A model generated the notes under the pieces. The model had not been told where the DNA came from. It saw nothing but the letters and a program-made list of their open reading frames with translations, and ran no database searches. Below, piece after piece: positions 47,068 to 55,570 of a stretch of DNA of 55,570 nt. The translations under genes and the position numbers were made by a program. Every line of letters begins with the position of its first letter. Position 1 is the first letter of the stretch. Origin of the DNA: Prevotella pallens ATCC 700821 (lineage in GTDB: Bacteria > Bacteroidota > Bacteroidia > Bacteroidales > Bacteroidaceae); NCBI RefSeq assembly GCF_000220255.1, contig NZ_GL982513.1:1904391-1959960 (forward strand). The letters run 5' to 3'.

Positions 47068-47475
47068 ATGGAAATACCAGATTTAAGCAAATACAAAGAG
47101 AAATTCACAGAAAATGGATTTATCGAGAAAATACATCGCATAGCAAAACGAGCTGGAGCTAAACTGGTTTATGCTGCATTGATATTGTATTACTCTATAG
47201 ATAGTAACAAAATGTCTATAAAAGATAAAGCCATTATTATAGGGGCATTAGGCTATCTAATAACCCCACTCGATTTTATTCCAGATGCTATTCCGCTTGC
47301 CGGATTGGGCGACGATCTCGGTGTACTGATATATGTGTTACAAAAGGTTTGGAGCAATATAGACGAAGAAACAAAACAAAAGGCAAAAAACAAACTGTCG
47401 CAATGGTTCGATGAAGATGAAATGAAGGCGACCGAAAACCTATTTACAGATAGAGTGGAGGATCAGCCCATATAA
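47068..47475 (+). CDS. DUF1232/YkvA family membrane protein
   Basis: A 135-residue protein with the DUF1232 core: DKAIIIGALGYLITPLDFIPDAIPL split as KAIIIGALGYLI (residues about 53-64) and TPLDFIPDAIPLAGLGDDLG (about 65-84). The N-terminal 35 residues are charged and a hydrophobic segment precedes the core. The family is associated with the membrane; its function is unknown to me. The C-terminus is strongly charged (DEDEMKATENLF-like, FDEDEMKATE). It lies 17 bases before the 57-aa gene. Confidence 0.85.
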   Translation: MEIPDLSKYKEKFTENGFIEKIHRIAKRAGAKLVYAALILYYSIDSNKMSIKDKAIIIGALGYLITPLDFIPDAIPLAGLGDDLGVLIYVLQKVWSNIDEETKQKAKNKLSQWFDEDEMKATENLFTDRVEDQPI

Positions 47476-47492
47476 AAGAAAGGATATATATA

Positions 47493-47666
47493 ATGATACA
47501 ATATGCCATTGTAACCATAGTAATAGCAATAGCAATAGCATACGCTATTCGTATGTTAATCAGAACAATAAAGGTATCTAGAAACGCCTGCGGAGGGTGC
47601 CCCGGCTGTGCTATTAAGGAGCAAATGATGCGTAAAAAGACAACATATAGATACGAAAGAAGGTAA
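47493..47666 (+). CDS. 57-aa Cys-rich membrane peptide, FeoB-associated type
   Basis: A short frame with ATG at 47493-47495, an AGGA site 8-11 bases upstream and TAA at 47664-47666. It has one hydrophobic segment (MIQYAIVTIVIAIAIAYAIR) followed by a cysteine cluster, NACGGCPGCA, and a basic tail. This matches small FeoB-associated membrane proteins usually next to feoB, here without feoB in view. It follows the DUF1232 gene by 17 bases. The cysteines may bind iron; that is inference. Confidence 0.75.
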   Translation: MIQYAIVTIVIAIAIAYAIRMLIRTIKVSRNACGGCPGCAIKEQMMRKKTTYRYERR

Positions 47667-47694
47667 ATTATTTTTTGCAATAGTCTACAAAAAA

Positions 47695-47726
47695 TTTGGT
47701 CAAACAAATATTTCTTATTACTTTTG
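47695..47726 (+). promoter_or_regulatory. Promoter of the tRNA-Cys gene
   Basis: TTTG at 47695-47698 and TACTTTTG at 47719-47726 are 20 bases apart, 44 bases before the tRNA. Confidence 0.65.
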
Positions 47727-47770
47727 CACACGGATTAAGGCATTGCATTAATCTTGTTGACTAATTATTG

Positions 47771-47841
47771 GGTGCCTGGGCCGGTCGGTTAGGTAACGGT
47801 CTGCAAAACCGTGTAGAGCAGTTCGATTCTGCTAGGCACCT
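47771..47841 (+). tRNA. tRNA-Cys (GCA)
   Basis: The acceptor arms GGTGCCT (47771-47777) and AGGCACC (47834-47840) pair over seven bases. The anticodon loop CTGCAAA presents GCA between ACGGT and ACCGT. The T-arm is AGCAGTTCGATTCTGCT and the discriminator is T at 47841. The CCA is not encoded. All parts are regular and the gene is followed at once by a terminator. Confidence 0.95.
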
Positions 47842-47842
47842 C

Positions 47843-47877
47843 AAAAGTCCGAAGGGGATACTCCTTCGGACTTTTTT
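47843..47877 (+). terminator. Terminator after tRNA-Cys
   Basis: AAAAGTCCGAAGG (47843-47855) pairs with 47863-47875 over 13 bp, followed by T residues. The rest of 47842-48544 holds only array E and AT-rich DNA. Confidence 0.85.
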
Positions 47878-48114
47878 ATTGTTCACTACTGAAGTACACT
47901 CTTTGGGCTGAGTAGAAAAAATATAAAGATACTATAAAAAAGAAAACAATTGTAACTGCTTCCTCCAGCACACAAGTAAACATAAAGTAATATACTGAAA
48001 TTCAAACACTTATAATACTAACAAAATAAAAACGCTATAGAACAAAGGTGTTCGTTATTATTATCTAAAAAAATATCTTTTAGGTATTAGAATATAAAAT
48101 TATAAAGGTTGTAG

Positions 48115-48224
48115 TTTGTTATGATATCTAATTCGTAAATAACAGATATCTAAGACACAACTGACAGATATCTGAAACGAACGCGACAGATATCTGAGAC
48201 GAACGTGATAGATATCTAAAATAA
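48115..48224 (-). repeat. 22-bp repeat array E (class I only)
   Basis: On the minus strand four class I units (48203, 48181, 48159 and 48137, going outward from 48224) are followed by a degenerate end at 48115-48136 (TTAGATATCATAACAAAC). The trailer at about 48050-48085 contains AAAAGATATTT, matching array A. It lies between tRNA-Cys and slyD, so it is not in a convergent gap. Confidence 0.85.
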
Positions 48225-48506
48225 AGGTATCTACATATAACTGATTTTTCTAAACGTCTGAGACTTTTTAGTAGATTTATGAATAAACAGTGGGCATTGG
48301 TTATAAGCTTTCTATCTGTTTTTTTACTAAGAATCTATAATACGTATACAGACAGGAAACATTTACAGAATTATGTTCTATCTTTTATACATAAAACGAA
48401 AAACAGAAACAAAGTTATAAAGTAAGCCGAAAACTTTGCTCGGGATAGAAATACAGTACAAGTAAAAAAACAACAAACAGTTGGTAGGTTTATCATAAAT
48501 AAATAG

Positions 48507-48514
48507 TATCTTTG
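48507..48514 (+). promoter_or_regulatory. -7 box before slyD
   Basis: TATCTTTG, with a TTGG element at 48481-48484 22 bases upstream. It supports the ATG at 48545 as the start and excludes an upstream ATG at 48512. Confidence 0.55.
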
Positions 48515-48544
48515 CAAATAAACAAAAATAACACTATAATAATA

Positions 48545-49156
48545 ATGGAAAATAAAACACATAGATTTATTTCTACAAAATACGAACTATACAGTATGGA
48601 ATATGGAAACGAGGTTCTGATAGAGAAAACAGAAGAAAATCGTCCGCTAACATTCTATACAGGGTGCGAAATGGCACTACCCCAATTCGAAGAAATTGCA
48701 ATAAAAACACCAGTAGGAGAGGATTTCTCATTCGATTTAGCCAAAGGAGAAGCCTATGGAGACTATAACGAAGAAAATGTGTTAGACCTTAATAAAGAGG
48801 TATTTTCACAAGGAGGAGAATTCGATAGTAGTAATGTCTATATCGGAGCAACTATCCCTTTGCAGAATCAGGAAGGACAACGTTTTATTGCTCGCGTTAT
48901 TGATATAACGGAAGATAAAGTTAAAGTTGACCTAAACCACCCTTTGGCAGGAAAAGAATTAAGATTTAAAGGACACATTATTGAAAATCGTGAGGCTACT
49001 GATGAAGAAGTAAAAGAATTTTTTGAGAAGCTTAATAGCCACCATTGCAACGGACATTGTGGTTGCCACAAAGGAGAAGGAGACGAAAATAACCAATGCG
49101 GCTGTAACGGAAGTGACGAAAGCAATGGCGAAGGCTGCTGTTGTTGTGGCAACTAA
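48545..49156 (+). CDS. SlyD-like FKBP-type peptidyl-prolyl isomerase
   Basis: A 203-residue protein when started at the ATG at 48545 (MENKTHRFISTKYELYSMEY). The FKBP domain has GCEMALPQFEEI and VKVDLNHPLAGKELRF, the last being the SlyD signature. An inserted-in-flap arrangement is expected for SlyD. The C-terminal 40 residues are rich in Cys, His, Gly and Glu (NSHHCNGHCGCHKGEGD, then CGCNG and CCCCGN), a metal-binding tail. SlyD helps folding and, in other bacteria, nickel delivery for hydrogenase or urease; no such genes are in the window. Confidence 0.9.
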   Translation: MENKTHRFISTKYELYSMEYGNEVLIEKTEENRPLTFYTGCEMALPQFEEIAIKTPVGEDFSFDLAKGEAYGDYNEENVLDLNKEVFSQGGEFDSSNVYIGATIPLQNQEGQRFIARVIDITEDKVKVDLNHPLAGKELRFKGHIIENREATDEEVKEFFEKLNSHHCNGHCGCHKGEGDENNQCGCNGSDESNGEGCCCCGN

Positions 49157-49212
49157 AACTCAAAAAATATTATAACCATATATAACAAAACACGAACGAG
49201 AAGAATGGCTAT

Positions 49213-50301
49213 ATGCCTAATACGTTTGGAACACTTTATACTTTAACTACCTTTGGCGAAAGTCATGGAATTGCAATAGGAGGCATTATAGATGGTATGC
49301 CTCCTGGTATAGATATTGATATCGATTTTATTCAGAACGAACTGAATAGACGTAAACCAGGACAAAGCAAAATAACTACGGAGAGAAAAGAAACCGACAA
49401 GGTAGAGTTACTAAGTGGAATTTTTGAAGGTAAATCAACTGGTACACCAATTGGTTTTGTGGTTAGAAATGAAAAACAACAACCGAAAGATTATAAGAAT
49501 ATAAGTACACTCTTCAGACCATCGCACGCCGATTATACTTATTATAAGAAGTATGGTATACGCGACTATAGAGGTGGAGGACGAGCTTCGGCACGTATTA
49601 CGCTTTCAAGAGTTGTGGCAGGCGCATTGGCTAAACTTGTGCTTAGAAAATACAACATAAACATACAAGCTTACACATCGCAGGTAGGCAACATAGCATT
49701 AGAAAGAGATTACAAAAGGTACGACCTGTCTTTGGCAGAGAAAAACGCTGTGAGATGCCCCGATGAAGCAAAGGCAAAGGAAATGGAAGACCTGATTGCT
49801 ACTGTGAAAAGCGAAGGCGATACTATAGGTGGAATAATTACCTGTGTGGTAAAAGGATGTCCAATAGGATTAGGAGAACCCGAATTTGGCAAGCTACATG
49901 CACAACTTGGTGCGGCAATGCTAAGCATAAATGCAGCCAAAGGCTTTGAGTATGGCGAAGGTTTCGACGGAAGTAGATGGCGAGGAAGCCAACAAAACGA
50001 TTGTTTTATACAAGAAGTAGAAAACGAAAATAGCAAAATAGCAATACAAACAAACCACAGTGGAGGTATACAAGGGGGCATAAGTAACGGAGAGGATATC
50101 TTCTTTAGAGTGGCTTTTAAACCAATAGCTACTTTGCGAATGGAACAAGAAACAGTAGATTTCAAAGGAAATAAACAGTTAATAACCGTACAAGGGCGAC
50201 ATGATTCTTGTGTACTTCCAAGAGCCGTTCCTATTGTTGAAGCAATGACTGCAATGACTATATTAGATGCGATATTAGTCAATAATTCCAAAAGAATATA
50301 A
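49213..50301 (+). CDS. aroC: Chorismate synthase
   Basis: Converts 5-enolpyruvylshikimate-3-phosphate to chorismate, the last step of the shikimate pathway, using reduced flavin. The 362-residue protein has the signature [20 protein letters not shown] (12-31), [20 protein letters not shown] around 98-117, [20 protein letters not shown] around 117-136 and [20 protein letters not shown] near 276-295. It starts at the ATG at 49213, eight bases after an out-of-frame ATG. It stands alone, ended by a terminator at 50443-50478. Confidence 0.97.
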   Translation: MPNTFGTLYTLTTFGESHGIAIGGIIDGMPPGIDIDIDFIQNELNRRKPGQSKITTERKETDKVELLSGIFEGKSTGTPIGFVVRNEKQQPKDYKNISTLFRPSHADYTYYKKYGIRDYRGGGRASARITLSRVVAGALAKLVLRKYNINIQAYTSQVGNIALERDYKRYDLSLAEKNAVRCPDEAKAKEMEDLIATVKSEGDTIGGIITCVVKGCPIGLGEPEFGKLHAQLGAAMLSINAAKGFEYGEGFDGSRWRGSQQNDCFIQEVENENSKIAIQTNHSGGIQGGISNGEDIFFRVAFKPIATLRMEQETVDFKGNKQLITVQGRHDSCVLPRAVPIVEAMTAMTILDAILVNNSKRI

Positions 50302-50442
50302 TATATTACGGTAAAAAACAAATTTTATACAGCAGAAATATTTTTTGTAATTATTTTATCGTAAATTTGTAACATATTTCGTAACTGTTTGAGAAAATAG
50401 TGCGGAAACTTTTAGTTAAGTCTAGTTTAGTTTTTGTGTTGG

Positions 50443-50478
50443 TTGAGAGCGTTCGGTTGAACGCTCTCAAATTTTTTT
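50443..50478 (+). terminator. Terminator after aroC
   Basis: TTGAGAGCGTTC (50443-50454) pairs perfectly with 50459-50470 over 12 bp with a four-base loop, followed by TTTTTTT. It lies 142 bases past the stop. The remaining 50302-50667 holds a TATATTTG -7 box at 50619-50626 for the next gene. Confidence 0.85.
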
Positions 50479-50667
50479 AGAAAATAAACACTATTACATC
50501 ATATCATTTTGGCTAAACAGAAAGAAAAGAGACTGTGGATTTTTGTTGTGAAAACAACTAAAATAGAGAATAAGAATAATACTAAACGATAAATTCACAA
50601 GGTTACAAAAATATTGAGTATATTTGCATCGCTATATAGAATTTATCTGCAGTAGAAAATTAAAAAG

Positions 50668-51069
50668 ATGAAATACATAATAAAGCCATATAAGGGTGTA
50701 AACGAATATAAATTTGGATGCCTACTGGAAGACATTTTAAGCAAAATAAAAAGCAACTTTAAACGAGTAGACAATAATGGTTTAACAAAACTATACTTAG
50801 ACAATTTATCTTTAGTTTTCAAAGATAATAAGTTGGTGGAGATTTCTGTTATAGAAAATAAAGATGTTGAATTGTATTACGATGAATACGATTTATTCAG
50901 CTACTCAAATATAATTGATAAGCTGAATGAAAGCCATTCGTGCATACATAAATATGGTTTCACGATATTTGATAGCATAGGTGTTGCCTTTAGTGGGTTT
51001 CAAGAAGATGAAGGAGATAGAACTGTAACGGTTTATAGTCCGCATTATTGGGACGAAATAGTAAACTAA
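50668..51069 (+). CDS. Immunity-type small protein, unrecognised
   Basis: A 133-residue protein of mixed beta/alpha make-up, opening MKYIIKPYKGVNEYKFG and ending GDRTVTVYSPHYWDEIVN. No signal peptide or membrane segment is seen. I do not recognise the family. The size, the aromatic and acidic make-up and the company of two further small genes resemble immunity proteins of contact-dependent or type VI toxin systems. A -7 box TATATTTG at 50619-50626 suggests its own promoter. The next gene starts 98 bases downstream. Confidence 0.7.
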   Translation: MKYIIKPYKGVNEYKFGCLLEDILSKIKSNFKRVDNNGLTKLYLDNLSLVFKDNKLVEISVIENKDVELYYDEYDLFSYSNIIDKLNESHSCIHKYGFTIFDSIGVAFSGFQEDEGDRTVTVYSPHYWDEIVN

Positions 51070-51167
51070 CAACATTCAAATGAATTATGTTTTATAGAAC
51101 ATTATTCTGCAAGATTCGTATTCATTCCTTTTCTTTAGGAAACAACTAACAAGCCAATAGCAAATAA

Positions 51168-51875
51168 ATGGAAAATTACAAAAGGTATTTCAGAGTGTGT
51201 CCGTCAATAGAAAGTTTTATAACTGGAATAACAGACGGTGTTACCAATCAAGTTGAAATACGACTAAAGAAAACGCAGTGTTCCTTTGTTAATACAGCAG
51301 ACAGAAACTACCTTATGGAATATTGTAGGCGCTTGTGGGAAGGAAGGTTTAATACGAGTATACAAGACTTTCCTATAATTGATGTTTCCAAGATTGGACA
51401 GATAGTATATTATAAAACTAAAAAGCGAGTAAAGGAAACTGATTTCATATCGAATATGACGGACAACTCTTTTGGAATGCTCGACTTTATTGTTTCTGAA
51501 AAGACTAAAAATGTGCTAGAACTATTCAAATTGCCCTTACATTCAGAAATCCAAGTGAGCATTCCTGAGTTCTCCATTGCAAAGAATTATTATCTTTTAG
51601 CTTTCCCTTGCATTCCTCTTGAACAGATAGATTATACGAAAAGCATCATTATAGACTCTATCTCAAGGGAACGTTTAAAGTATTGTTCATTTGAAGAATA
51701 TAAAAATCGAGAGAATAAGTTCACAGAAATGCACCACATTTTCCTTGCCAAGAAATACGATTTTGACATTTTGAAAGTATCAACAGTTGGGTTATTCTTC
51801 TCAGAAAGACTTATCAACTACTTAAAAGAAGCGAAAATAACAGGTTTAAATTTTATGGAGCAAACGCTCGAATAA
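51168..51875 (+). CDS. Imm11/DUF1629-like protein, tentative
   Basis: A 235-residue protein without signal or membrane segment. The C-terminus LFFSERLINYLKEAKITGLNF (split as LFFSERLINYL and KEAKITGLNF) resembles the end of the Imm11/DUF1629 immunity family, where a short 'VSERL ... ITG' stretch closes the protein. The N-terminal half is not recognised. This call is tentative. It is flanked by two other immunity-type genes and its base composition resembles theirs. Confidence 0.6.
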   Translation: MENYKRYFRVCPSIESFITGITDGVTNQVEIRLKKTQCSFVNTADRNYLMEYCRRLWEGRFNTSIQDFPIIDVSKIGQIVYYKTKKRVKETDFISNMTDNSFGMLDFIVSEKTKNVLELFKLPLHSEIQVSIPEFSIAKNYYLLAFPCIPLEQIDYTKSIIIDSISRERLKYCSFEEYKNRENKFTEMHHIFLAKKYDFDILKVSTVGLFFSERLINYLKEAKITGLNFMEQTLE

Positions 51876-51947
51876 CAATAACAACTGTTTGTTTTGAAGC
51901 AGAAAGCAACATTAAATAATATTCTTTTTAATCAATAAGAAACAAAT

Positions 51948-52391
51948 ATGTTCACAAAGACAGCAAAAGCAATTGTACAAGAAGATATAGCAAATCTTGA
52001 ACAAATAACAGGATACAAGTTACCTCAAGACTTTATTTCTCAATACATAACTTTTAATGGAGGAGTACCTGAAAAGTCGCTTTTCTGCGATACAGAAGAT
52101 GAAGAAGAAGGCTACGAAATTAGTTTTTACCTCCCAATAAAGCATTATAGTAATGACTTAGGAGAGATGAAAATAGAGAAGAGCTATGCAAAACTTACTT
52201 CAGTAAACGTTCCATCTCACTACTTACCATTTGCAGTTGATTGGGGAGGAAACTACTTTGCCATAGATTTACAGTCGGGAAATATCGTTTTATTGTTTAT
52301 GGATTTAGGAGAATTTACTGAAGACTGCGTTGAATATTTGGCAGAAAGTTATAGCGAATTTGTTGAGAACTTAGTAAAAGCAGAAGATTAG
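51948..52391 (+). CDS. SMI1/KNR4 (SUKH) family protein
   Basis: A 147-residue protein with the SUKH-fold layout: IANLEQITGYKLPQDFISQY (residues about 14-33), then NGGVPEKSLFC, and the middle core PSHYLPFAVDWGGNYFAIDL around 85-104, followed by LLFMDLGEFTEDCVEYLAES. SUKH proteins are common immunity proteins against polymorphic and contact-dependent toxins, though they also occur in other settings. It is the third of the run of small genes after aroC. Confidence 0.8.
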   Translation: MFTKTAKAIVQEDIANLEQITGYKLPQDFISQYITFNGGVPEKSLFCDTEDEEEGYEISFYLPIKHYSNDLGEMKIEKSYAKLTSVNVPSHYLPFAVDWGGNYFAIDLQSGNIVLLFMDLGEFTEDCVEYLAESYSEFVENLVKAED

Positions 52392-52477
52392 TTCCTTTTT
52401 CATTCAACAGCAATAAGCCCAAATTAGGAACACATCTTTTATATGTATAACACACCAATATAATTGGACGGAATAAA

Positions 52478-52517
52478 AAATATGGCGCCATATCTACTAA
52501 AATATGACGCCATATTT
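52478..52517 (-). terminator. Terminator after pyrD
   Basis: Arms 52478-52493 and 52502-52517 pair over 16 bp on the minus strand with one G-U, followed by TTTTTATTCC. It lies 57 bases past the stop at 52575. Confidence 0.75.
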
Positions 52518-52574
52518 ATATGAATAAGATATCATTCCTCGCTAAAAAACAAAAGAATCAAGCAGAAGTGATCG

Positions 52575-53483
52575 TTATTCTACACAACCAATGATTTCAT
52601 TTATCGACTTGCAACCATGGTTATCTAACCACTCATTAATGCCATTACGCACTTTTAACGTAACTTGTGGATCTACAAAATTAGCAGTACCAATTTGTAT
52701 TGCAGTTGCACCTGCCATTAAAAATTCTATTGCATCAGCAGCTGTAGAAATACCACCAAGTCCTATAACTGGTATTTTAACGGCATGAGCAACATCGTAA
52801 ACCATACGAAGAGCTACTGGTTTTACAGCTGGACCACTTAATCCACCAGTGCGAATACTAAGACGATGGGCACGCTTCTCAATATCAATAGACATTCCCA
52901 TAAGAGTATTTATGAGCGAAACAGCATCGGCTCCTTCATCTTCGCACGAACGAGCTATACTTGCAATATCTGTTACGTTAGGCGAAAGCTTCACGATAAG
53001 AGTTTTATGGTAATGTTTACGAACTTCACGAACTATAGTAGAAGCTCCAGAACAAGTTACTCCAAACGCCATTCCTCCTTCTTTAACATTCGGACATGAT
53101 ATATTTAGTTCAATAGCAGGAATTTTATCGAGTGCATTTAATTTTTCTGCAGCTTTAGCATAAGTTTCTGGAGAGTTGCCACTAACATTCACAATAATAT
53201 TAGTATCTATATTGCTGACTTCTGGGTAAATGTGTTCAATAAAATAATCAACACCTTTATTTTGTAGTCCAACACAATTAAGCATACCCATAGCAGTTTC
53301 TACCATTCGAGGATAATCGTTACCTTCACGCGGATTAAGGGTGGTTCCTTTAACGATAATACCTCCAAGTTGGTCTAAAGGAACAAAATCTTTAAACTCA
53401 ATACCATAACCAAAGGTTCCACTGGCGGTCATTACTGGATTCTTTAATCGCAAATTACCAATCTTAATTCTTAAATCTGCCAT
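52575..53483 (-). CDS. pyrD: Dihydroorotate dehydrogenase B, catalytic subunit
   Basis: The class 1B flavoenzyme that oxidises dihydroorotate to orotate in pyrimidine synthesis, passing electrons to PyrK. The 302-residue barrel has [16 protein letters not shown] (15-30), the catalytic Cys in [12 protein letters not shown] near 137-148, [11 protein letters not shown] around 163-173 and [20 protein letters not shown] around 241-260. It lies 70 bases after pyrK and the terminator at 52478-52517 follows. Confidence 0.95.
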   Translation of the reverse strand: MADLRIKIGNLRLKNPVMTASGTFGYGIEFKDFVPLDQLGGIIVKGTTLNPREGNDYPRMVETAMGMLNCVGLQNKGVDYFIEHIYPEVSNIDTNIIVNVSGNSPETYAKAAEKLNALDKIPAIELNISCPNVKEGGMAFGVTCSGASTIVREVRKHYHKTLIVKLSPNVTDIASIARSCEDEGADAVSLINTLMGMSIDIEKRAHRLSIRTGGLSGPAVKPVALRMVYDVAHAVKIPVIGLGGISTAADAIEFLMAGATAIQIGTANFVDPQVTLKVRNGINEWLDNHGCKSINEIIGCVE

Positions 53484-53553
53484 TACTTTTGTCTATTTAT
53501 TAATTCGCTATATTTTATATGTAACACCTAAAAACTATCATTAAAGGCATATT

Positions 53554-54327
53554 TCACCATAATAATTTATTTACATCGAATACTGGTCCTTCTGTACAAA
53601 CACAAAGATTACCTTTCGATGTTTTCTCAACACAACAAAGACATGCACCTAATCCGCATGCCATAAGATTTTCTAAAGAAGCTTCACAACGAATATTGTT
53701 TGCTTGTGCGTACTTTGCTACAGAAACCATCATAGGTTTAGGACCACAAGTAGAGATTTGATTGAAATGATATTTACTCAATATAGAATGATTGGTAACA
53801 TAGCCTTTTTCGCCCATAGAACCGTCTTCTGTTGTAACAAAAGTTTCTCCATATTTTCTAAATTCATCTAATTCTAATAAATCAGAAGCTGTACGAGCAC
53901 CCAACAAAAAGGTTACTGATATGCCGCGTTCTTTACAAAGTTTTCCAAAATAAAGTAAAGGCGCAACACCAACACCACCACCTATAAGTAAAACTTTGTC
54001 GGATAAAGATGCTGGATAAGTAAAACCATTGCCCAAAGGAAATACACAATTAAGCGTATCTCCAGACTTAACAGCAGCTATTGTTTGTGTTCCATTTCCA
54101 ACTTCGGCTACAAGTAACCATAATTCGTTACGTAGCTTATCAACAAAATTTATAGAGATAGGGCGACGAAGATAAGTTGAAGATGAACCATCAACACGTA
54201 TTTCTACAAATTGACCAGGTAACATATCGGGCAATTTCGTATCGTGAGTGAGCTTTATTAGTACATTACGTTTGTTTAAACGTTCTGTAGATACTACTTT
54301 TAAATCGAGAATAAACTTTTGTTTCAT
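53554..54327 (-). CDS. pyrK: Dihydroorotate dehydrogenase B, electron transfer subunit
   Basis: Transfers electrons from dihydroorotate oxidation to NAD through FAD and a [2Fe-2S] cluster. Started at the ATG at 54325-54327 (MKQKFILDLKVVSTERLNKR) it is 257 residues. It shows LPGQFVEIRVDG near 36-47, the flavin-binding YLRRPISI, the GGGVGVAPLLYF stretch around 121-132 and the C-terminal cysteine cluster ACGLGACLCCVEKTSKGNLC near 222-241. A TATCTTTG box on the minus strand at 54353-54360 excludes the longer ATG start at 54363. It is the first gene of pyrK-pyrD. Confidence 0.93.
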   Translation of the reverse strand: MKQKFILDLKVVSTERLNKRNVLIKLTHDTKLPDMLPGQFVEIRVDGSSSTYLRRPISINFVDKLRNELWLLVAEVGNGTQTIAAVKSGDTLNCVFPLGNGFTYPASLSDKVLLIGGGVGVAPLLYFGKLCKERGISVTFLLGARTASDLLELDEFRKYGETFVTTEDGSMGEKGYVTNHSILSKYHFNQISTCGPKPMMVSVAKYAQANNIRCEASLENLMACGLGACLCCVEKTSKGNLCVCTEGPVFDVNKLLW

Positions 54328-54352
54328 AATGATATTATAGGAAATCTCGTTG

Positions 54353-54360
54353 CAAAGATA
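54353..54360 (-). promoter_or_regulatory. -7 box of pyrK-pyrD
   Basis: TATCTTTG on the minus strand, 26 bases before the ATG. It decides the pyrK start. No clear -33 element is found. Confidence 0.55.
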
Positions 54361-54652
54361 CACAAAAAACTACAGCTATCTACTATTTATATTGCTTTTA
54401 GCAAGTAAAAAAAATCTATAAGAGAGAATTATACAAGTGAAACAAAAGCAAAAGAATTATTGCCTTTGTATTATTCCATAAAATTAGTAATAGTATATAT
54501 AATAATGTAAGATAAAAGAGATAAAACTATATGGCATATTGAATTATTATGCATAATAATATTACATATTTATCCTTAAAGATATAAATAAAAAATTGAA
54601 ATTCTAAAGATACTAAAACTCTTCGTCAAAGAATTAATGGGATAAAGACACT

Positions 54653-54700
54653 GAATAAAAAAAATAAAGCTCCTCTATGATTTAAGATATCAAAAGGAGC
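54653..54700 (-). terminator. Terminator after the XRE regulator gene
   Basis: AGCTCCT (54667-54673) pairs with AGGAGCT (54694-54700); on the minus strand a T-rich run at 54653-54666 follows. It lies 61 bases past the stop. The remaining 54364-54652 is AT-rich with nothing identified. Confidence 0.65.
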
Positions 54701-54760
54701 TAAACTCTAGAAAGCAGTTATAGATAGCGAAAATGAAATGTTAATTTTTAGAGCAGAAAA

Positions 54761-55222
54761 TCATTTTTTAGGTACAAATGTTTCCCACGTTTGGTCATCG
54801 AAAAAGATACGTATTTCGGTAATATTACGTTGTGGTTTGTCAATATATTTCACCTCTGTTTTGATGATATCCTTTGTTTGAGGAGAAACATTTCTACTAT
54901 TCTGAGATTCATTTATAGACGAAACTGAAGGAGCTGGAGGAATATCATTAAATAGATTTAAGTTTGTAGGTAAAGCGTCCATATTAGATTCGTTTTTAGC
55001 TTCAGTTGCTTCATCATTAAACATAGGTTCTGTTCCATACATAAGCCAATCGAGGCTAATTTTAGGAAATTTTCCTTTTATAGCTTCAACAGTATTTAAT
55101 GTTGGTTTTGTTCGTCCATTAAAGATACTACTAAGCGAAGCAGACGAAATTCCAATGAAGTCTGCAAATGTTTGTTGAGTCATGTGCTGACTCTCCATTA
55201 GGCGTTTTATTCTATCTTTCAT
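54761..55222 (-). CDS. XRE-family transcriptional regulator
   Basis: A 153-residue DNA-binding protein when started at the ATG at 55220-55222 (MKDRIKRLMESQHMTQQTFA). The helix-turn-helix runs over residues 8-60, with MTQQTFADFIGISSASLSSI and FNGRTKPTLNTVEAIKG followed by SLDWLMYGTEPMF, typical of the XRE family. The C-terminal half is polar with a low-complexity linker and a final KTEVKYIDKPQRNITEIRIFF stretch. What it controls is not shown. Its promoter is at 55273-55304. Confidence 0.88.
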   Translation of the reverse strand: MKDRIKRLMESQHMTQQTFADFIGISSASLSSIFNGRTKPTLNTVEAIKGKFPKISLDWLMYGTEPMFNDEATEAKNESNMDALPTNLNLFNDIPPAPSVSSINESQNSRNVSPQTKDIIKTEVKYIDKPQRNITEIRIFFDDQTWETFVPKK

Positions 55223-55272
55223 AAGTTGTCTGTACCAAATTCTACCCATTCAGGGTAATTTTAATGATTTTA

Positions 55273-55304
55273 CAAAGGTAAAACAAATAATTTATAAAAC
55301 CAAA
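55273..55304 (-). promoter_or_regulatory. Promoter of the XRE regulator gene
   Basis: On the minus strand TTTG (55301-55304) and TACCTTTG (55273-55280) are 20 bases apart, which supports the start at 55222. From 55305 to the window edge I see only AT-rich DNA. Confidence 0.7.
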
Positions 55305-55570
55305 TTTATAGAAATGTATTTTACTTTTTAAATTTTACGTTTTGATATTTAAGCTTGTAAATTAAAATATTTATATCGTGTGCAATTTACGTTTACATAT
55401 ACAAATCTAAATATTTGGACTGTTTTATTGATTAAGCTTTTAAATAGCCTATTTACATATAATATTGGTTTATAATGCGCTATTAAGATAAATATATAGG
55501 GGGTTATACAGTATATACATGGTTTAGTACCGAATATTTCACTTTTTTGTCGCAGTTTTATTAATAAAAA

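Noticed and set aside
22059..48224. CRISPR arrays
   Set aside because: The units are directly adjacent at 22-bp spacing with no unique spacers, and no cas genes are present.

Overview
This is an AT-rich chromosomal segment of a Bacteroidota bacterium, most likely a Prevotella-like member of the Bacteroidales. The evidence is the gene content (type IX secretion plug protein DUF5103, DUF4837 lipoprotein beside rlmN, OMP_b-brl TonB-type receptor, secreted proteins with a 'GIYIVNGKKVIIK' type tail), promoters of the TAnnTTTG / TTTG type (clear before rnpB, tRNA-Cys, the XRE regulator and the Dpm1-like gene), and weak Shine-Dalgarno sequences. No rRNA operon, CRISPR array, prophage or intact insertion sequence is visible.

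Layout. 1-184: 3' end of an unknown gene. 356-4395 (minus): serC, serA, a DUF1015 gene and a YigZ gene, which together look like a serine-synthesis unit. 4602-12342 (minus): DEAD-box helicase, three related secreted TPR proteins, gyrA. 13198-17101 (minus): a 52-aa acidic peptide gene and two secreted proteins, one a GGAIY-rich beta-helix. 17168-21266 (minus): flippase-like membrane protein, pdxA, DUF4837 lipoprotein, rlmN. 21395-30543: transport and nucleobase genes (lipoprotein, uraA, FecCD-type permease plus binding protein without an ATPase, a plus-strand DASS transporter, a purine permease, nudC). 30580-34108 (minus): 5'-nucleotidase, T9SS plug protein, small acidic protein. 34335-45830: galE, a membrane protein with a YcxB-like region, a Dpm1-like glycosyltransferase, an EF-G paralogue, hemW, a small membrane protein and a TonB-type receptor. 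46081-49156: RNase P RNA, small membrane proteins including a FeoB-associated-like peptide, tRNA-Cys, SlyD. 49213-52391: aroC, then three immunity-type genes. 52575-55222 (minus): pyrK-pyrD and an XRE regulator.

The most unusual signal is a family of five intergenic arrays (about 22059-22140, 27696-27892, 35687-36060, 42901-43186, 48115-48224) built from 22-bp units kept in perfect register. Two unit classes occur: class I around a palindromic CAGATATCTG, and class II around TTCGTATATCCATAG. In the three long arrays they always come in the order I, one I/II hybrid, II, degenerate end unit. A conserved trailer follows, which in two copies (27931-28001 and, inverted, 35576-35646) is 68/71 identical and opens a frame beginning MYSDENYETFYSAMFQF. 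Three of the five arrays sit between convergent genes. I do not recognise this as a named repeat family, and it is the best candidate here for something undescribed.

Second in interest is the serine unit: SerA carries Lys where the catalytic His of the family is expected and has no ACT domain, no serB is seen, and a DUF1015 protein with a DGHHR motif sits in the cluster. Function statements are family-level readings of the translated sequences; no database search was run.
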